From the NCBI RefSeq assembly GCF_021602345.1, contig NZ_BQID01000004.1, positions 186,001-250,000 on the forward strand: a DNA stretch of 64,000 nt. The letters run 5' to 3'. Shown one piece after another: positions 52,580 through 60,785 of this stretch; within the stretch, counting starts at the first letter, position 1, and each line of letters begins with the position of its first letter. Under the pieces are notes generated by a model, which did not search any database, had not been told where the DNA came from, and worked only from the letters and a program-made list of their open reading frames with translations. The position numbers and the translations under genes are program-made. The stretch is from Pseudomonas pharyngis (GTDB lineage: Bacteria > Pseudomonadota > Gammaproteobacteria > Pseudomonadales > Pseudomonadaceae).

Positions 52580-53092
52580 GGCATTCATTGCTGGCGTCGA
52601 TAGTCACCATCAGTTCAATGAAGTTCTCATAAAAAATCCGCGGCGTAACATCGGCTCCATACCAAACAAACAACACCCCTGGAGCACACGATCATGAAAC
52701 GCCAAATCCTTCTCGGCATCGCTTTCTCGGTTCTTGCAGTCAACGCTTTTGCAGCAAAACCCGCCCACACCATGATCGCCGAAGGCGGTTCGGATCGGTT
52801 AATTGAAAGTCGTTTAGCTGAGGGTGGTTCGGATCGTTTGATCGAACGTCGTGTGGCTGAGGGTGGCGCTGATCGTCTGATTGAACGCCGCGTTGCTGAA
52901 GGTGGCTCGGATCGTCTGCAAGAACGTCGCGTTGCCGAAGGTGGTGCTGATCGTCTGCAAGAACGCCGCGTTGCCGAAGGTGGTGCTGATCGTCTGCAAG
53001 AACGTCGCGTTGCTGAAGGTGGCGCTGATCGTCTGATCGAACGCCGCGTTGCTGAAGGTGGCGCTGATCGCCTGATCGAACGCCGCGTTGCA
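52580..53092. repeat. Duplicated segment, copy 1
   Basis: From about 52580 the sequence (upstream region, start and repeat gene) is repeated nearly identically 1438 bases further on (54018-54530) without a gap in the alignment up to the gene end. Differences are scattered single bases. Downstream of the stop codons the copies diverge although both have a terminator of the same design. Confidence 0.9.
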
Positions 53093-53095
53093 TAA
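52694..53095 (+). CDS. Exported 13-residue-repeat protein, copy 1
   Basis: 133 residues. Signal peptide KRQILLGIAFSVLAVNAFA (cut near residue 20), a short KPAHTM linker, then eight tandem copies of AEGG(S/A)DRL(I/Q)ERRV, each 39 bases. The mature protein is thus a purely repetitive, charged peptide (Glu/Asp and Arg balanced). Good ribosome binding site (GGAG). Followed by a terminator. Related single-gene proteins with EGGSDR repeats occur in Pseudomonas, from memory; no proven function. Confidence 0.85.
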   Translation: MKRQILLGIAFSVLAVNAFAAKPAHTMIAEGGSDRLIESRLAEGGSDRLIERRVAEGGADRLIERRVAEGGSDRLQERRVAEGGADRLQERRVAEGGADRLQERRVAEGGADRLIERRVAEGGADRLIERRVA

Positions 53096-53114
53096 GTAAG
53101 CAGCGCATAAAGAT

Positions 53115-53145
53115 AAGCCCGGCCTGATCAGCCGGGCTTTTCTTT
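53115..53145 (+). terminator. Rho-independent terminator of repeat-gene copy 1
   Basis: AAGCCCGGC (53115-53123) pairs with GCCGGGCTT (53131-53139) around CTGATCA, followed by a T-rich tail. Confidence 0.88.
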
Positions 53146-53207
53146 GCGCGCGCTTTTTGCGTTTGCTGGGTAAGCTCTTAGCCCGACGCTGCGAATTCAG
53201 GTTTCCC

Positions 53208-53609
53208 ATGGACATTGAACGACTACGGAAGAAAAAACAGCTCAACGTGCAGGAGCAAAACGCAGTCGTTGCGCATCGTTTGATGCTTTGCGCCAGTGAA
53301 TGGCGCAAACAGGGTGTGCCTGTCGCCCTGGCCCGATACGGAGAATCCCAAGGCACCGATTGGTCGTCGTCCATCGTGCTGGAACTGGAAATCGACTTTC
53401 CCGGCATGCCTCGCCTGTTCGGACTTTTGCTGGATCAAAACGAATGTTTCATCGCATTTGAAATCGATACGGACGCCTCCCATGAACACATTGAATCCGT
53501 GGATCGCTGGGAGGACGTCTCGTCGATGCAAAATACTTCGACATCTAATCCGGGCACAGGTAAAGGCTTTGCCTCGATCGCGCTGGACGTGAAGCGTCAG
53601 CTTGTTTGA
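53208..53609 (+). CDS. Small soluble protein of unknown function
   Basis: 133 residues. Charged N-terminal helix (DIERLRKKKQLNVQEQNAVV), then a mixed alpha/beta body (WSSSIVLELEIDFPGMPRLFG, NECFIAFEIDTDASHEHIESV). The look is of a small immunity-type or regulatory protein, but no family is recognised. ATG 53208 has AGG 8 bases upstream. One of two unknown genes between the duplicated repeat-protein genes. Confidence 0.65.
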   Translation: MDIERLRKKKQLNVQEQNAVVAHRLMLCASEWRKQGVPVALARYGESQGTDWSSSIVLELEIDFPGMPRLFGLLLDQNECFIAFEIDTDASHEHIESVDRWEDVSSMQNTSTSNPGTGKGFASIALDVKRQLV

Positions 53610-53692
53610 TCGCTCTTTGCGCAACGCTCACTCTTCGGCGTCTTGAAGTCGTCACTGGTTGAGTATCTACGCCTCATCAAAAGGAGCACTCA

Positions 53693-54016
53693 TTGAACAT
53701 GGGCCCGAAAACCGAAACGCTGATCAAGGTACTGAATGAGCTAATCAGTGTTCTGGAAAGCGACGGAGAAGCGCACTGGAGCGCGTGGATGCGAAAAGCT
53801 CGCGCACGATTGCTGGACTCCGATTATTCCGGAATCACGTGGCTGCTCTCGGCCTATGGCGGGATGGGGTCCTTCAATGATGTCGTGCTCGGACAAACCA
53901 GCATCAACGGTGCATTTGCCTGGAAGCGCGGCTATGGCGAACTGAATGCAAAATTTGCCGAACTCCGTGAGCAAGCCTACGAGCTGGCCAATGAAATCAG
54001 GCACATGCAGCGATAA
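53693..54016 (+). CDS. Small protein of unknown function (DUF6966-like)
   Basis: 107 residues starting with TTG at 53693 (AAGGAG 6 bases upstream; an ATG two codons later is the alternative). Helical N-terminus, then HWSAWMRKARARLLDSDYSG and LLSAYGGMGSFNDVVL. This central part resembles a small family I remember as DUF6966, sometimes met among immunity-like genes. No toxin gene is nearby. Ends just before copy 2 of the duplication. Confidence 0.65.
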   Translation: MNMGPKTETLIKVLNELISVLESDGEAHWSAWMRKARARLLDSDYSGITWLLSAYGGMGSFNDVVLGQTSINGAFAWKRGYGELNAKFAELREQAYELANEIRHMQR

Positions 54017-54017
54017 C

Positions 54018-54530
54018 GGCATTCATTGCTGGCGTCGATAGTAACCATCAGCTCAATGAAGTTCTCATAAAAAATTCGCGGCGTAACATCGGCTCCATAC
54101 CCAACAAACAACACCCCTGGAGCATACGATCATGAAACGCCAAATCCTTCTCGGCATCGCTTTCTCGGTTCTTGCAGTCAACGCTTTTGCAGCCAAACCC
54201 GCCCACACCATGATCGCCGAAGGCGGTTCGGATCGGTTGATTGAAAGTCGCTTGGCCGAGGGTGGTTCGGATCGTTTGATCGAACGTCGTGTGGCTGAGG
54301 GTGGCGCTGATCGTCTGATTGAACGCCGCGTTGCTGAAGGTGGCTCGGATCGTCTGCAAGAACGTCGCGTTGCCGAAGGTGGTGCTGATCGTCTGCAAGA
54401 ACGCCGCGTTGCCGAAGGTGGTGCTGATCGTCTGCAAGAACGCCGCGTTGCTGAAGGTGGCTCGGATCGTCTGCTGGAACGCCGCGTTGCCGAAGGTGGC
54501 GCTGATCGCCTGCAAGAACGCCGCGTCGCC
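54018..54530. repeat. Duplicated segment, copy 2
   Basis: Second copy of the segment at 52580-53092, offset 1438 bases, with upstream region, start codon and the whole repeat gene. A few point differences; in the gene the seventh repeat reads LLERR and the eighth LQERR, where copy 1 has LIERR in both. Confidence 0.9.
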
Positions 54531-54533
54531 TGA
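54132..54533 (+). CDS. Exported 13-residue-repeat protein, copy 2
   Basis: 133 residues, same length as copy 1 at 52694 and identical in the signal peptide and first six repeats. Eight copies of AEGG(S/A)DRL(I/Q/L)ERRV after the signal peptide. It is followed by its own terminator. Recent duplication with the promoter region makes both copies likely to be expressed alike. Confidence 0.85.
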   Translation: MKRQILLGIAFSVLAVNAFAAKPAHTMIAEGGSDRLIESRLAEGGSDRLIERRVAEGGADRLIERRVAEGGSDRLQERRVAEGGADRLQERRVAEGGADRLQERRVAEGGSDRLLERRVAEGGADRLQERRVA

Positions 54534-54560
54534 ATCAAATGCTCTACCGCTGCACAAACA

Positions 54561-54590
54561 AAAAGCCCGGTCTGATCAGCCGGGCTTTTT
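54561..54590. terminator. Bidirectional terminator
   Basis: AAAAGCCCGG and CCGGGCTTTTT form a stem around a loop with TGATCAG. It serves repeat-gene copy 2 and the convergent lipoprotein gene; same design as the terminator of copy 1. Confidence 0.88.
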
Positions 54591-54605
54591 CACATCCACC
54601 GCCGC

Positions 54606-54941
54606 TTACTGAACGGTTTTCAGCTTGACCACATCACCGGAGACCTTGGTGGTGTAGCCGCTCAGGACCCATGCCCAGAACCAGTTTTCCTGAATCTGAG
54701 TGTTGATCATGGCATCGCCGCCCTTGGCCTGGATGGCGGCCTCTTGCGCACGGACGAAACGGCTGTTCTGCCGGATCGGGATCACGCCGAACAGCATCAG
54801 GCCGGTGGCAGTGGCTTCGCTGTGGCCAATCACGGTGTATTGGCTGCTGTCGTAATGTCTGGTGTTCATCGGGGTGCCGGTGCAACCTGCCAGAACCACA
54901 CCGAACAGTGCGGCGGCGACTACTTTGCTGAGGTATTTCAC
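54606..54941 (-). CDS. Small lipoprotein of unknown function
   Basis: 111 residues. Signal peptide KYLSKVVAAALFGVVLAGC with lipobox LAGC (Cys20). The mature part has a hydrophobic patch (ATATGLMLFGVIPIRQNSRFVRAQEAAIQAKG) typical of small envelope lipoproteins in which such a GLxLFG-x-IPI segment is conserved. Function unknown. Confidence 0.82.
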   Translation of the reverse strand: MKYLSKVVAAALFGVVLAGCTGTPMNTRHYDSSQYTVIGHSEATATGLMLFGVIPIRQNSRFVRAQEAAIQAKGGDAMINTQIQENWFWAWVLSGYTTKVSGDVVKLKTVQ

Positions 54942-55115
54942 TGCAAGACTCCATGGGTAAACGCCCGGGATCCGTCTCTCGGGCGGCGCACACTCTACCG
55001 AACGAAGTGGCTCATTGATATCAGCCTCGGCAGATTTTCATTAAACGCCTTGCTGGCAGCCCGTCCACGATGTCGCATACCATGGCGCCACTCCAATAAA
55101 GACAGACATTTCTCC

Positions 55116-56795
55116 ATGCTCAAAGCCAGTCTGCGCAGCCACCTGACCCTTTGGTTTGCCGGTTTGTCTCTGCTGACGCTATTGAGCGTGGGCTTTTACG
55201 TCGGTGATATCGCCACTGAACAAATGAAACGCGCCAGCGGCAATGCGCTGCTGAGTACCGCGCGGTCGGCGGCGACGCTGCTGGGCGAGCAGTTGCGCGA
55301 GCGGCAACTGGAGGTCTATCTGCTCAGCCGGGCGCCACATCTGGAACGCGGCGATCTGGACAATCCGACAATTCTCAAATCGATGCAGCTGCGCACCGAA
55401 GCCCGCTCCGAGTATGCGTGGATGGGGGTGACCGATGCTCAGGGGCTTGTGCATCAGGCAGTCAACGGTTTGCTGGTCGGTCAGGTCGTGCAACAGCGCC
55501 CATGGTTTCAGGCCGGTCTGCGCGGGGAATACACCGGCGATCCGCACGAAGCCGTTTTGTTGGCGAAACTGTTGCCAGGTCTGCCCAACGGCGAGCCACT
55601 GCGCTTCATCGACTTCGCCGCGCCCATCCGCAACGCCGATGGCCAGGTGATCGGTGTGCTCGGCGCCCATGCGCACTGGAGCTGGGTCACGCACATCGTC
55701 GAATCGGCAGCGATGTCGCACAAGGGGGCGGAGCCGGATATCGAAGCGCTGATAATCGATCACGACGGCAAGGTGCTGTACCCGGAAGCGCTGGTTGGCC
55801 AACAAATGCCGGCCAAGGATCCGAAGTCCCCAGGCTGGGTCGTCGGCAACGGGTACCTGACCAGCGAGGTGACTGTGCCGACGCCTACGGGCACTGCGCT
55901 GTCGTGGTCGATTGCGGTGCGTCAACCACTGGACACTGCACTGCAACCGGCGCGACTGCTGTTTTATAAATTGCTGTTGCTGGGTGTTTTCGCTGCCGTG
56001 GCATTCGGATTCGTGGCGTATTACCTGGCGCTGTACCTGAGTCGGCCCATCGAGCACCTCGCGCGCTCAGCCCAAAAAGTGCAGAACAACCAACCGGGGG
56101 CCCACTTCCCTCTCCAGCATCCCGTGCGGGAAATTGCCCAGCTCGGCCAGTCCATCGATGCCATGACCCAGTCGCTGCTTGCCAAGGAGCGTGAGCTGCA
56201 AGAGACCAACGCTTCGCTCGAAGCCACCGTCGCCCAACGCACGGCGGCCCTGACCCTGGCCAACGCCGAGCTGCTGAACCTGGCCACCCACGATGGCTTG
56301 ACCGGTGTCTATAACCGCCGCCGCTTCGACGAAAAACTCACCGAATACAGCCTGCTGTTCCGTCGTACCGGGCGGCCGTTTGCATTGCTTCTGATTGATG
56401 CCGATCACTTCAAGCACATCAACGACACTCACGGCCATGCGGCCGGCGACGACGTACTGCAGCAATTGGCGCAGCTGATCCAGATCAGCATCCGGAGCAC
56501 GGATTTCGTCGCCCGTTACGGAGGCGAAGAATTTGCGGTGCTGCTGCCGGAAATCGCCAAGCCCGATACGCCCGATATCGTCGCCGAAAAGATTCGATCA
56601 GCGATTGCCGCAGCGAGCTTTCCAACGGTCGGCCCGGTGACGGTCAGCATCGGTGTCGGCCTTGCCGACCCGGCCGACAATGCTCCGACAGCACTGCTCA
56701 AACGTGCTGATCAACAGTTGTATCAGGCGAAAGCCGCGGGTCGTAATCGCGTAGCCTTCCAGACGTCACTCACCGAAGTGAACGGACTCGGCTGA
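55116..56795 (+). CDS. Membrane diguanylate cyclase with dCACHE sensor
   Basis: 559 residues. Membrane helix at about 10-30, a periplasmic dCACHE-like sensor (about 35-285, with HAHWSWVTHIVES and EALIIDHDGKVLYPE), a second helix near 290-312, HAMP region, a short coiled coil (KERELQETNASLEATVAQRT), then a GGDEF domain with RYGGEEF. The inhibitory I-site RSTD precedes GGEEF by five residues. It should make c-di-GMP and be feedback-inhibited. ATG 55116 chosen; the open frame runs further upstream antisense to the lipoprotein gene. Confidence 0.92.
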   Translation: MLKASLRSHLTLWFAGLSLLTLLSVGFYVGDIATEQMKRASGNALLSTARSAATLLGEQLRERQLEVYLLSRAPHLERGDLDNPTILKSMQLRTEARSEYAWMGVTDAQGLVHQAVNGLLVGQVVQQRPWFQAGLRGEYTGDPHEAVLLAKLLPGLPNGEPLRFIDFAAPIRNADGQVIGVLGAHAHWSWVTHIVESAAMSHKGAEPDIEALIIDHDGKVLYPEALVGQQMPAKDPKSPGWVVGNGYLTSEVTVPTPTGTALSWSIAVRQPLDTALQPARLLFYKLLLLGVFAAVAFGFVAYYLALYLSRPIEHLARSAQKVQNNQPGAHFPLQHPVREIAQLGQSIDAMTQSLLAKERELQETNASLEATVAQRTAALTLANAELLNLATHDGLTGVYNRRRFDEKLTEYSLLFRRTGRPFALLLIDADHFKHINDTHGHAAGDDVLQQLAQLIQISIRSTDFVARYGGEEFAVLLPEIAKPDTPDIVAEKIRSAIAAASFPTVGPVTVSIGVGLADPADNAPTALLKRADQQLYQAKAAGRNRVAFQTSLTEVNGLG

Positions 56796-56807
56796 CCTGC
56801 AATTGAA

Positions 56808-57896
56808 TCAGGTGTTGGTCTTCACCCGGGTCCAGAGCCGTGTCGTCAGCCGGGCAATCGCCGCCGGCAGCTCTTCCACGGTAAACAACTTGTCCATCAC
56901 CGCTTTCGGCGGATAGATCGCCAGATCCTGTTTCACCGCCGGCGTCAGAAACTCATCGGCCGCCGCGTTGGGGTTGGCGTAGTGAATGCTGTTGCTGATA
57001 TTGGCGATCACCTTCGGCTCAAGTAGGTAGTTCATGTAGGCGTAGCCGTTCTTTTCGTGGGGCGCGCTTTTCGGCATGACCACCATGTCGAACCACAGCG
57101 TCGTGCCTTCGTCGGGAATCGAATAGGCGATGTCGATACCGTTCTTCGCCTCCCGGGCACTGGCAGCCGCCTGCGCCACATCACCGTTGAAGCCGATCAC
57201 CGCGCAGACGTTCCCGTTGGCCAGATCGCTGATGTACTTAGACGCATGGAAGTACTGTACGTACGGGCGAATCTTGAACAATGCCGCCTCGGCCTTTTTG
57301 TAATCCGCCGGTTCGTGGCTGTGCGGCGGCAAGCCCAGATAATTGAGGGTGATCGGCAACACTTGAGTCGGGTTGTCGATGATCGCTACACCGCACTGGC
57401 TCAACTTCTTGATGTTGTCCTCTTCGAAAAACAGCTTCCACGAACGCGTGACATCGGTGTTGCCGAAGATCGCCTTGATCTTCTCGACGTTGTAGCCGAT
57501 GCCGGCGGTGCCCCACATGTACGGATAACCGTATTGATTGCCCGGATCGTTGACTTCGAGTTTCTGCATCAACTGCGGATCGAGATTCTTCCAGTTCGGC
57601 AGTTGCGACTTGTCGAGTTTCTGAATGGCGCCCGCCTTGATCAGCCGCGACAGAAAGTGATTCGACGGGCTGACCACGTCGTAACCGGTATTACCGGTCA
57701 TCAACTTCGATTCCAGCACTTCGTTGCTGTCGTGGATGTCGTAAGTGGCCTTGATGCCGGTGTCTTTGGTGAAATTCGCCAAGGTGTCGTCGGCGATGTA
57801 ACTGCTCCAGTTGGAGATGTTGACGGTTTCATCGGCCAGGGTGAACCCGGAACCGGTGGCAAGCAAGACCGCCAGGGAAAGTGTGTGGACGCGCAT
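56808..57896 (-). CDS. Polyamine ABC transporter periplasmic binding protein (PotF/SpuD-like)
   Basis: 362 residues, with signal peptide RVHTLSLAVLLATGSGFTLA and a start of mature protein VNISNWSSYIADDTLANFTKD. YMWGTAGIGYNVEKI and SDLANGNVCAVIGFNGDV follow the SpuD/PotF pattern. It follows the PuuB-like oxidase gene after 51 bases in the same direction, suggesting uptake and oxidation of a polyamine together. Paralogue of 43715. No permease genes are in the window. Confidence 0.88.
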   Translation of the reverse strand: MRVHTLSLAVLLATGSGFTLADETVNISNWSSYIADDTLANFTKDTGIKATYDIHDSNEVLESKLMTGNTGYDVVSPSNHFLSRLIKAGAIQKLDKSQLPNWKNLDPQLMQKLEVNDPGNQYGYPYMWGTAGIGYNVEKIKAIFGNTDVTRSWKLFFEEDNIKKLSQCGVAIIDNPTQVLPITLNYLGLPPHSHEPADYKKAEAALFKIRPYVQYFHASKYISDLANGNVCAVIGFNGDVAQAAASAREAKNGIDIAYSIPDEGTTLWFDMVVMPKSAPHEKNGYAYMNYLLEPKVIANISNSIHYANPNAAADEFLTPAVKQDLAIYPPKAVMDKLFTVEELPAAIARLTTRLWTRVKTNT

Positions 57897-57947
57897 GTTC
57901 TGTCACCTGAATTGAGTGGCTTTTGTTCTTGTGGGATGTGCGAATTT

Positions 57948-59249
57948 TCAGATTTCTGTTCTGGCCCTGACCGCCTCCACACGCATGCGCAGCATGGCAC
58001 CGATGTCGAAGAAAGGTCGCGGCGGCAGCCAGCCGGGCTCGGCCCGTTGCCTCACCGACTGCAGCAGTGGCGAGTCGACGCCGGATGCCATTTCCGCCAG
58101 CAGCCGCCCCCACAGGGTTCCGCGCGCCACGCCTGAGCCGTTGCAACCGGCAACGGCAAACACGCCCTCTTCCACCTGGTCGAAATACGCCTGACCGCTG
58201 CGTGTCGCGCTCAAATGGCCGGTCCAGGTGTACTGGACGTCGTGCTCGCCGAGGAACGGAAAGCGCCGCTGCAAACCCCGGACATGGTGTTGCCGACGCA
58301 GCGCAAGCTCGCTGTTGGAGAGGTCCCGCGTACGATATTCGGCGGTGTTGCGGATCATCACTCGGCGATCCGGCGTCAGCCGAACCGTGGCGCCCAGCGG
58401 ACGAGTCGACAGCACGCCCCACGGTTCGACCGAACCGATGGCGGCGAACTCCTGATCCGTAAGCGGGCGCGTCAGGCTGGCGCTCAGCTCCATCGGGAAC
58501 GTGGCGCTGTCATCGATGCCGACCCGTGGAATGAATGCGTTCAGGCAGATCAGTACTTTTCCTGCCTCGATGCTGCCATCAAGTGAATTGGCCCGAATCC
58601 GTCCCTGACTCAAGCGCTCGAGCCCCGTGATGTCGGTGTTTTCGTACACGCTGACATTGTCCGGGAGTGCATCGAGCAAACCCTTCACGTATTTGGCCGG
58701 TTGCAGTAACGCGTTGCCGTTGCCGCACCAGATCGCTGCCTGATAGTGACGGGTACCGAGTTTGCGGCTCAGTTCTTCGCCTTGCAGAAACTCCGCGCGG
58801 GCACCGAGCACACGCAGCGTGGCCAGTTTGGCGTCTACCTGATTGAGCTTGGCCGGATCGTTGACCGCAAAGAAATAGCCGCTGTCGCGCAAGTCGCAAT
58901 CGATGGAGTGACGGGCAATCCGTTGTCGGACTTCTTCATTGGCAGCGCGGGAAATCATCGTGTCGACTTCAAATCCGGCAAAGCCCTGTCCGCCGATCAA
59001 TTCGCTGTCCGCCGGATGTTCATGGGCGACGACAAAACCCGAGTTGCGCGCCGAAGCGCCCTGCGCCGCCCGCTGTCGATCAACCACGATAATCCGTGCC
59101 TGCGGGTGCATCTCGGCCAGATTATGGGCAGCGCTGAGGCCGGTAATCCCGGCGCCGATCACCAGCCAGTCGGCCTTTTGCGCGCCGTTCAGGCGATCAC
59201 GCTCCGCAGGGTTTGCGGTTTGCGCGATCCAGCCACAGACATTTTCCAT
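57948..59249 (-). CDS. FAD-dependent oxidoreductase (PuuB-like, gamma-glutamylputrescine oxidase type)
   Basis: 433 residues. FAD motif WLVIGAGITGLSAAHNLAE near residue 28, ARNSGFVVAHEHP region, GVLSTRPLGATVRLTPD, and the C-terminal GHLSATRSGQAYFDQ and GCNGSGVARGTLWGRLLAE. DAO-family oxidase of the PuuB/YgaF group; with a polyamine binding protein downstream, oxidation of a (glutamylated) polyamine is the likely reaction. Divergent from a LysR gene, 160 bases between starts. Confidence 0.85.
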   Translation of the reverse strand: MENVCGWIAQTANPAERDRLNGAQKADWLVIGAGITGLSAAHNLAEMHPQARIIVVDRQRAAQGASARNSGFVVAHEHPADSELIGGQGFAGFEVDTMISRAANEEVRQRIARHSIDCDLRDSGYFFAVNDPAKLNQVDAKLATLRVLGARAEFLQGEELSRKLGTRHYQAAIWCGNGNALLQPAKYVKGLLDALPDNVSVYENTDITGLERLSQGRIRANSLDGSIEAGKVLICLNAFIPRVGIDDSATFPMELSASLTRPLTDQEFAAIGSVEPWGVLSTRPLGATVRLTPDRRVMIRNTAEYRTRDLSNSELALRRQHHVRGLQRRFPFLGEHDVQYTWTGHLSATRSGQAYFDQVEEGVFAVAGCNGSGVARGTLWGRLLAEMASGVDSPLLQSVRQRAEPGWLPPRPFFDIGAMLRMRVEAVRARTEI

Positions 59250-59409
59250 GCATCACCTCATTCGACGGTCGTTCGGCAGCTTGTCTTCTTGCCAGAGCCA
59301 TGCGTGAATTGCATGTCCACGTTGTGAAGATCACCACCCGAGCTAGAATCTATAAGGTCTTAGAGCGCCTCACCAACGCTAAGAAATCATCGAGCCATTC
59401 TGAAAACGC

Positions 59410-60294
59410 ATGGATAAAATTCGCCACGTCCCATCGCTGCAAGCCATGCAGGCGCTGGTGGAAGTCGCCAACTCCGGCAGCTTCACCCAGGCCGCGCAGA
59501 AGCTGTGCCTGACCCAAAGCGCCGTCAGCCGGCAGATCCAGCAGCTGGAAAGCCATTTCAACGTTCCGTTGTTTTTGCGCACCAGCCGCAGCCTGCGCCT
59601 GACCCCGGAAGGCGAGCAGGTTCTGGTCAGCGCACGGAGCATTTTCGATCAGCTGAAAACTCTCGAAGAACGCCTGACACTGCAGAAACGCCCGTTCCGC
59701 ATTCGCATGCATGTGTCATTGGCGGTGCGCTGGCTGTTGCCGAAACTCAGCGACTTTTATCTGCGTCATCCCGAGATTTCACTGGCGATCGAAACCGTCG
59801 CCACCGAAATCGTCGAGCCGACCAGCGACAGCGACGCCTACATCCTTTACCTGCCGACCGCATCGAGCGATCCGGATTGCCTGACGCTGTTTCAGGAAAC
59901 CCTGGTGCCGGCATGCGCCCCGAGCCTTGCCGATGCGCCGCGCTCAGTGGAAGAACTGCTGCGTTTCCCGCTGCTGCATCGCTCGGCGGATCGTCAGGCG
60001 TGGATCGAATGGCTGGCGGCGAACGACGGCAAACCGCTGGACGATTACCGGCACATCCCGTTCAACCTCGATGAACTGGCACTGGACGCGGCGGCGCGGG
60101 GACTGGGGGTCGCGGTGACGGACATGACGCTGGCGGCGGAATCCATCGAGCGCGGCGTACTGGTGGTGCCGTTCGGGCAACCGCTGAAAACCGGGGGGAT
60201 TTACTCGTTGTGCTTGCAGCCATCGGCGGCTGCGCATCCAGCTTGTACGGTGGTGATGGGGTGGTTTGCCGGGCAGGCCGAGCGCGCGACATGA
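59410..60294 (+). CDS. LysR-family transcriptional regulator
   Basis: 294 residues. The HTH is SFTQAAQKLCLTQSAVSRQIQQLE (about 24-47); the C-terminal domain has the GcvA-type layout (LRLTPEGEQVLVSARSIF, IRMHVSLAVRWLLPKL). Divergent from the PuuB-like oxidase/polyamine-binding pair, so it probably activates it. Confidence 0.9.
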   Translation: MDKIRHVPSLQAMQALVEVANSGSFTQAAQKLCLTQSAVSRQIQQLESHFNVPLFLRTSRSLRLTPEGEQVLVSARSIFDQLKTLEERLTLQKRPFRIRMHVSLAVRWLLPKLSDFYLRHPEISLAIETVATEIVEPTSDSDAYILYLPTASSDPDCLTLFQETLVPACAPSLADAPRSVEELLRFPLLHRSADRQAWIEWLAANDGKPLDDYRHIPFNLDELALDAAARGLGVAVTDMTLAAESIERGVLVVPFGQPLKTGGIYSLCLQPSAAAHPACTVVMGWFAGQAERAT

Positions 60295-60346
60295 GTGCCG
60301 TCGTCACGCTGGAGCTGCCTTGCGCAGCTCCCGCACCGGATCTTCA

Positions 60347-60730
60347 TTACTGAGAAAAGGTCTGAAGATACGCCAACAAATTATCAATCTTCTCCTCGTC
60401 ACTCAGCCCCCAAAAGATCATCCGCGTCCCCGGCACCACGCCCTTCGGATCCTTCAGATACTTCGTCAGCGTTTCACGATCCCAGGTCAGGCCGGAGTTT
60501 TTCATGGCGTCGGAGTACACGTAATTCGCCGACGTCCCCGCCGGGCGGCCGATGATGCCGTTGAGTTCCGGACCGAATCCCGGCCGGGCAGATTCGCCGA
60601 CTTGATGACAACCGCCGCACAGGCGCGGGAAGATTTTTGCGCCGGCCTCGGCGTCACCAGCGGCCAGAACGGGTGTGCTGAGCAGGCCAGCGTTGAGGAT
60701 CAGGGCGAAAGTCAGTGCAGCGTTTTTCAT
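60347..60730 (-). CDS. Cytochrome c, class I, periplasmic
   Basis: 127 residues: signal peptide KNAALTFALILNAGLLSTPVLA (cut near residue 23), one heme site CGGCH, and Met ligand in PGTRMIFWG. The NGIIGRPAG, LTKYLKDPKG and FWGLSDEEKIDNLLAYLQ segments match cytochrome c2/c550-type electron carriers. ATG 60730 chosen; the frame is open 52 codons further, antisense-like to the MocR end. Confidence 0.92.
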   Translation of the reverse strand: MKNAALTFALILNAGLLSTPVLAAGDAEAGAKIFPRLCGGCHQVGESARPGFGPELNGIIGRPAGTSANYVYSDAMKNSGLTWDRETLTKYLKDPKGVVPGTRMIFWGLSDEEKIDNLLAYLQTFSQ

Positions 60731-60785
60731 CAGGGATTTCCAGGTCTTCGGCGGCGCCAAGGGTAATCCTGCGCGGTCACTTGCG

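Noticed and set aside
52778-53095. Tandem 39-base repeats as a CRISPR-like array
   Set aside because: The repeats are contiguous without unique spacers and encode a regular peptide behind a signal sequence.
52740-53108. Open frames on the minus strand through both repeat genes (also 54048-54557)
   Set aside because: The 39-base repeat length is a multiple of three, so all frames stay open once one repeat lacks a stop. The plus frame has signal peptide, ribosome binding site and terminator.
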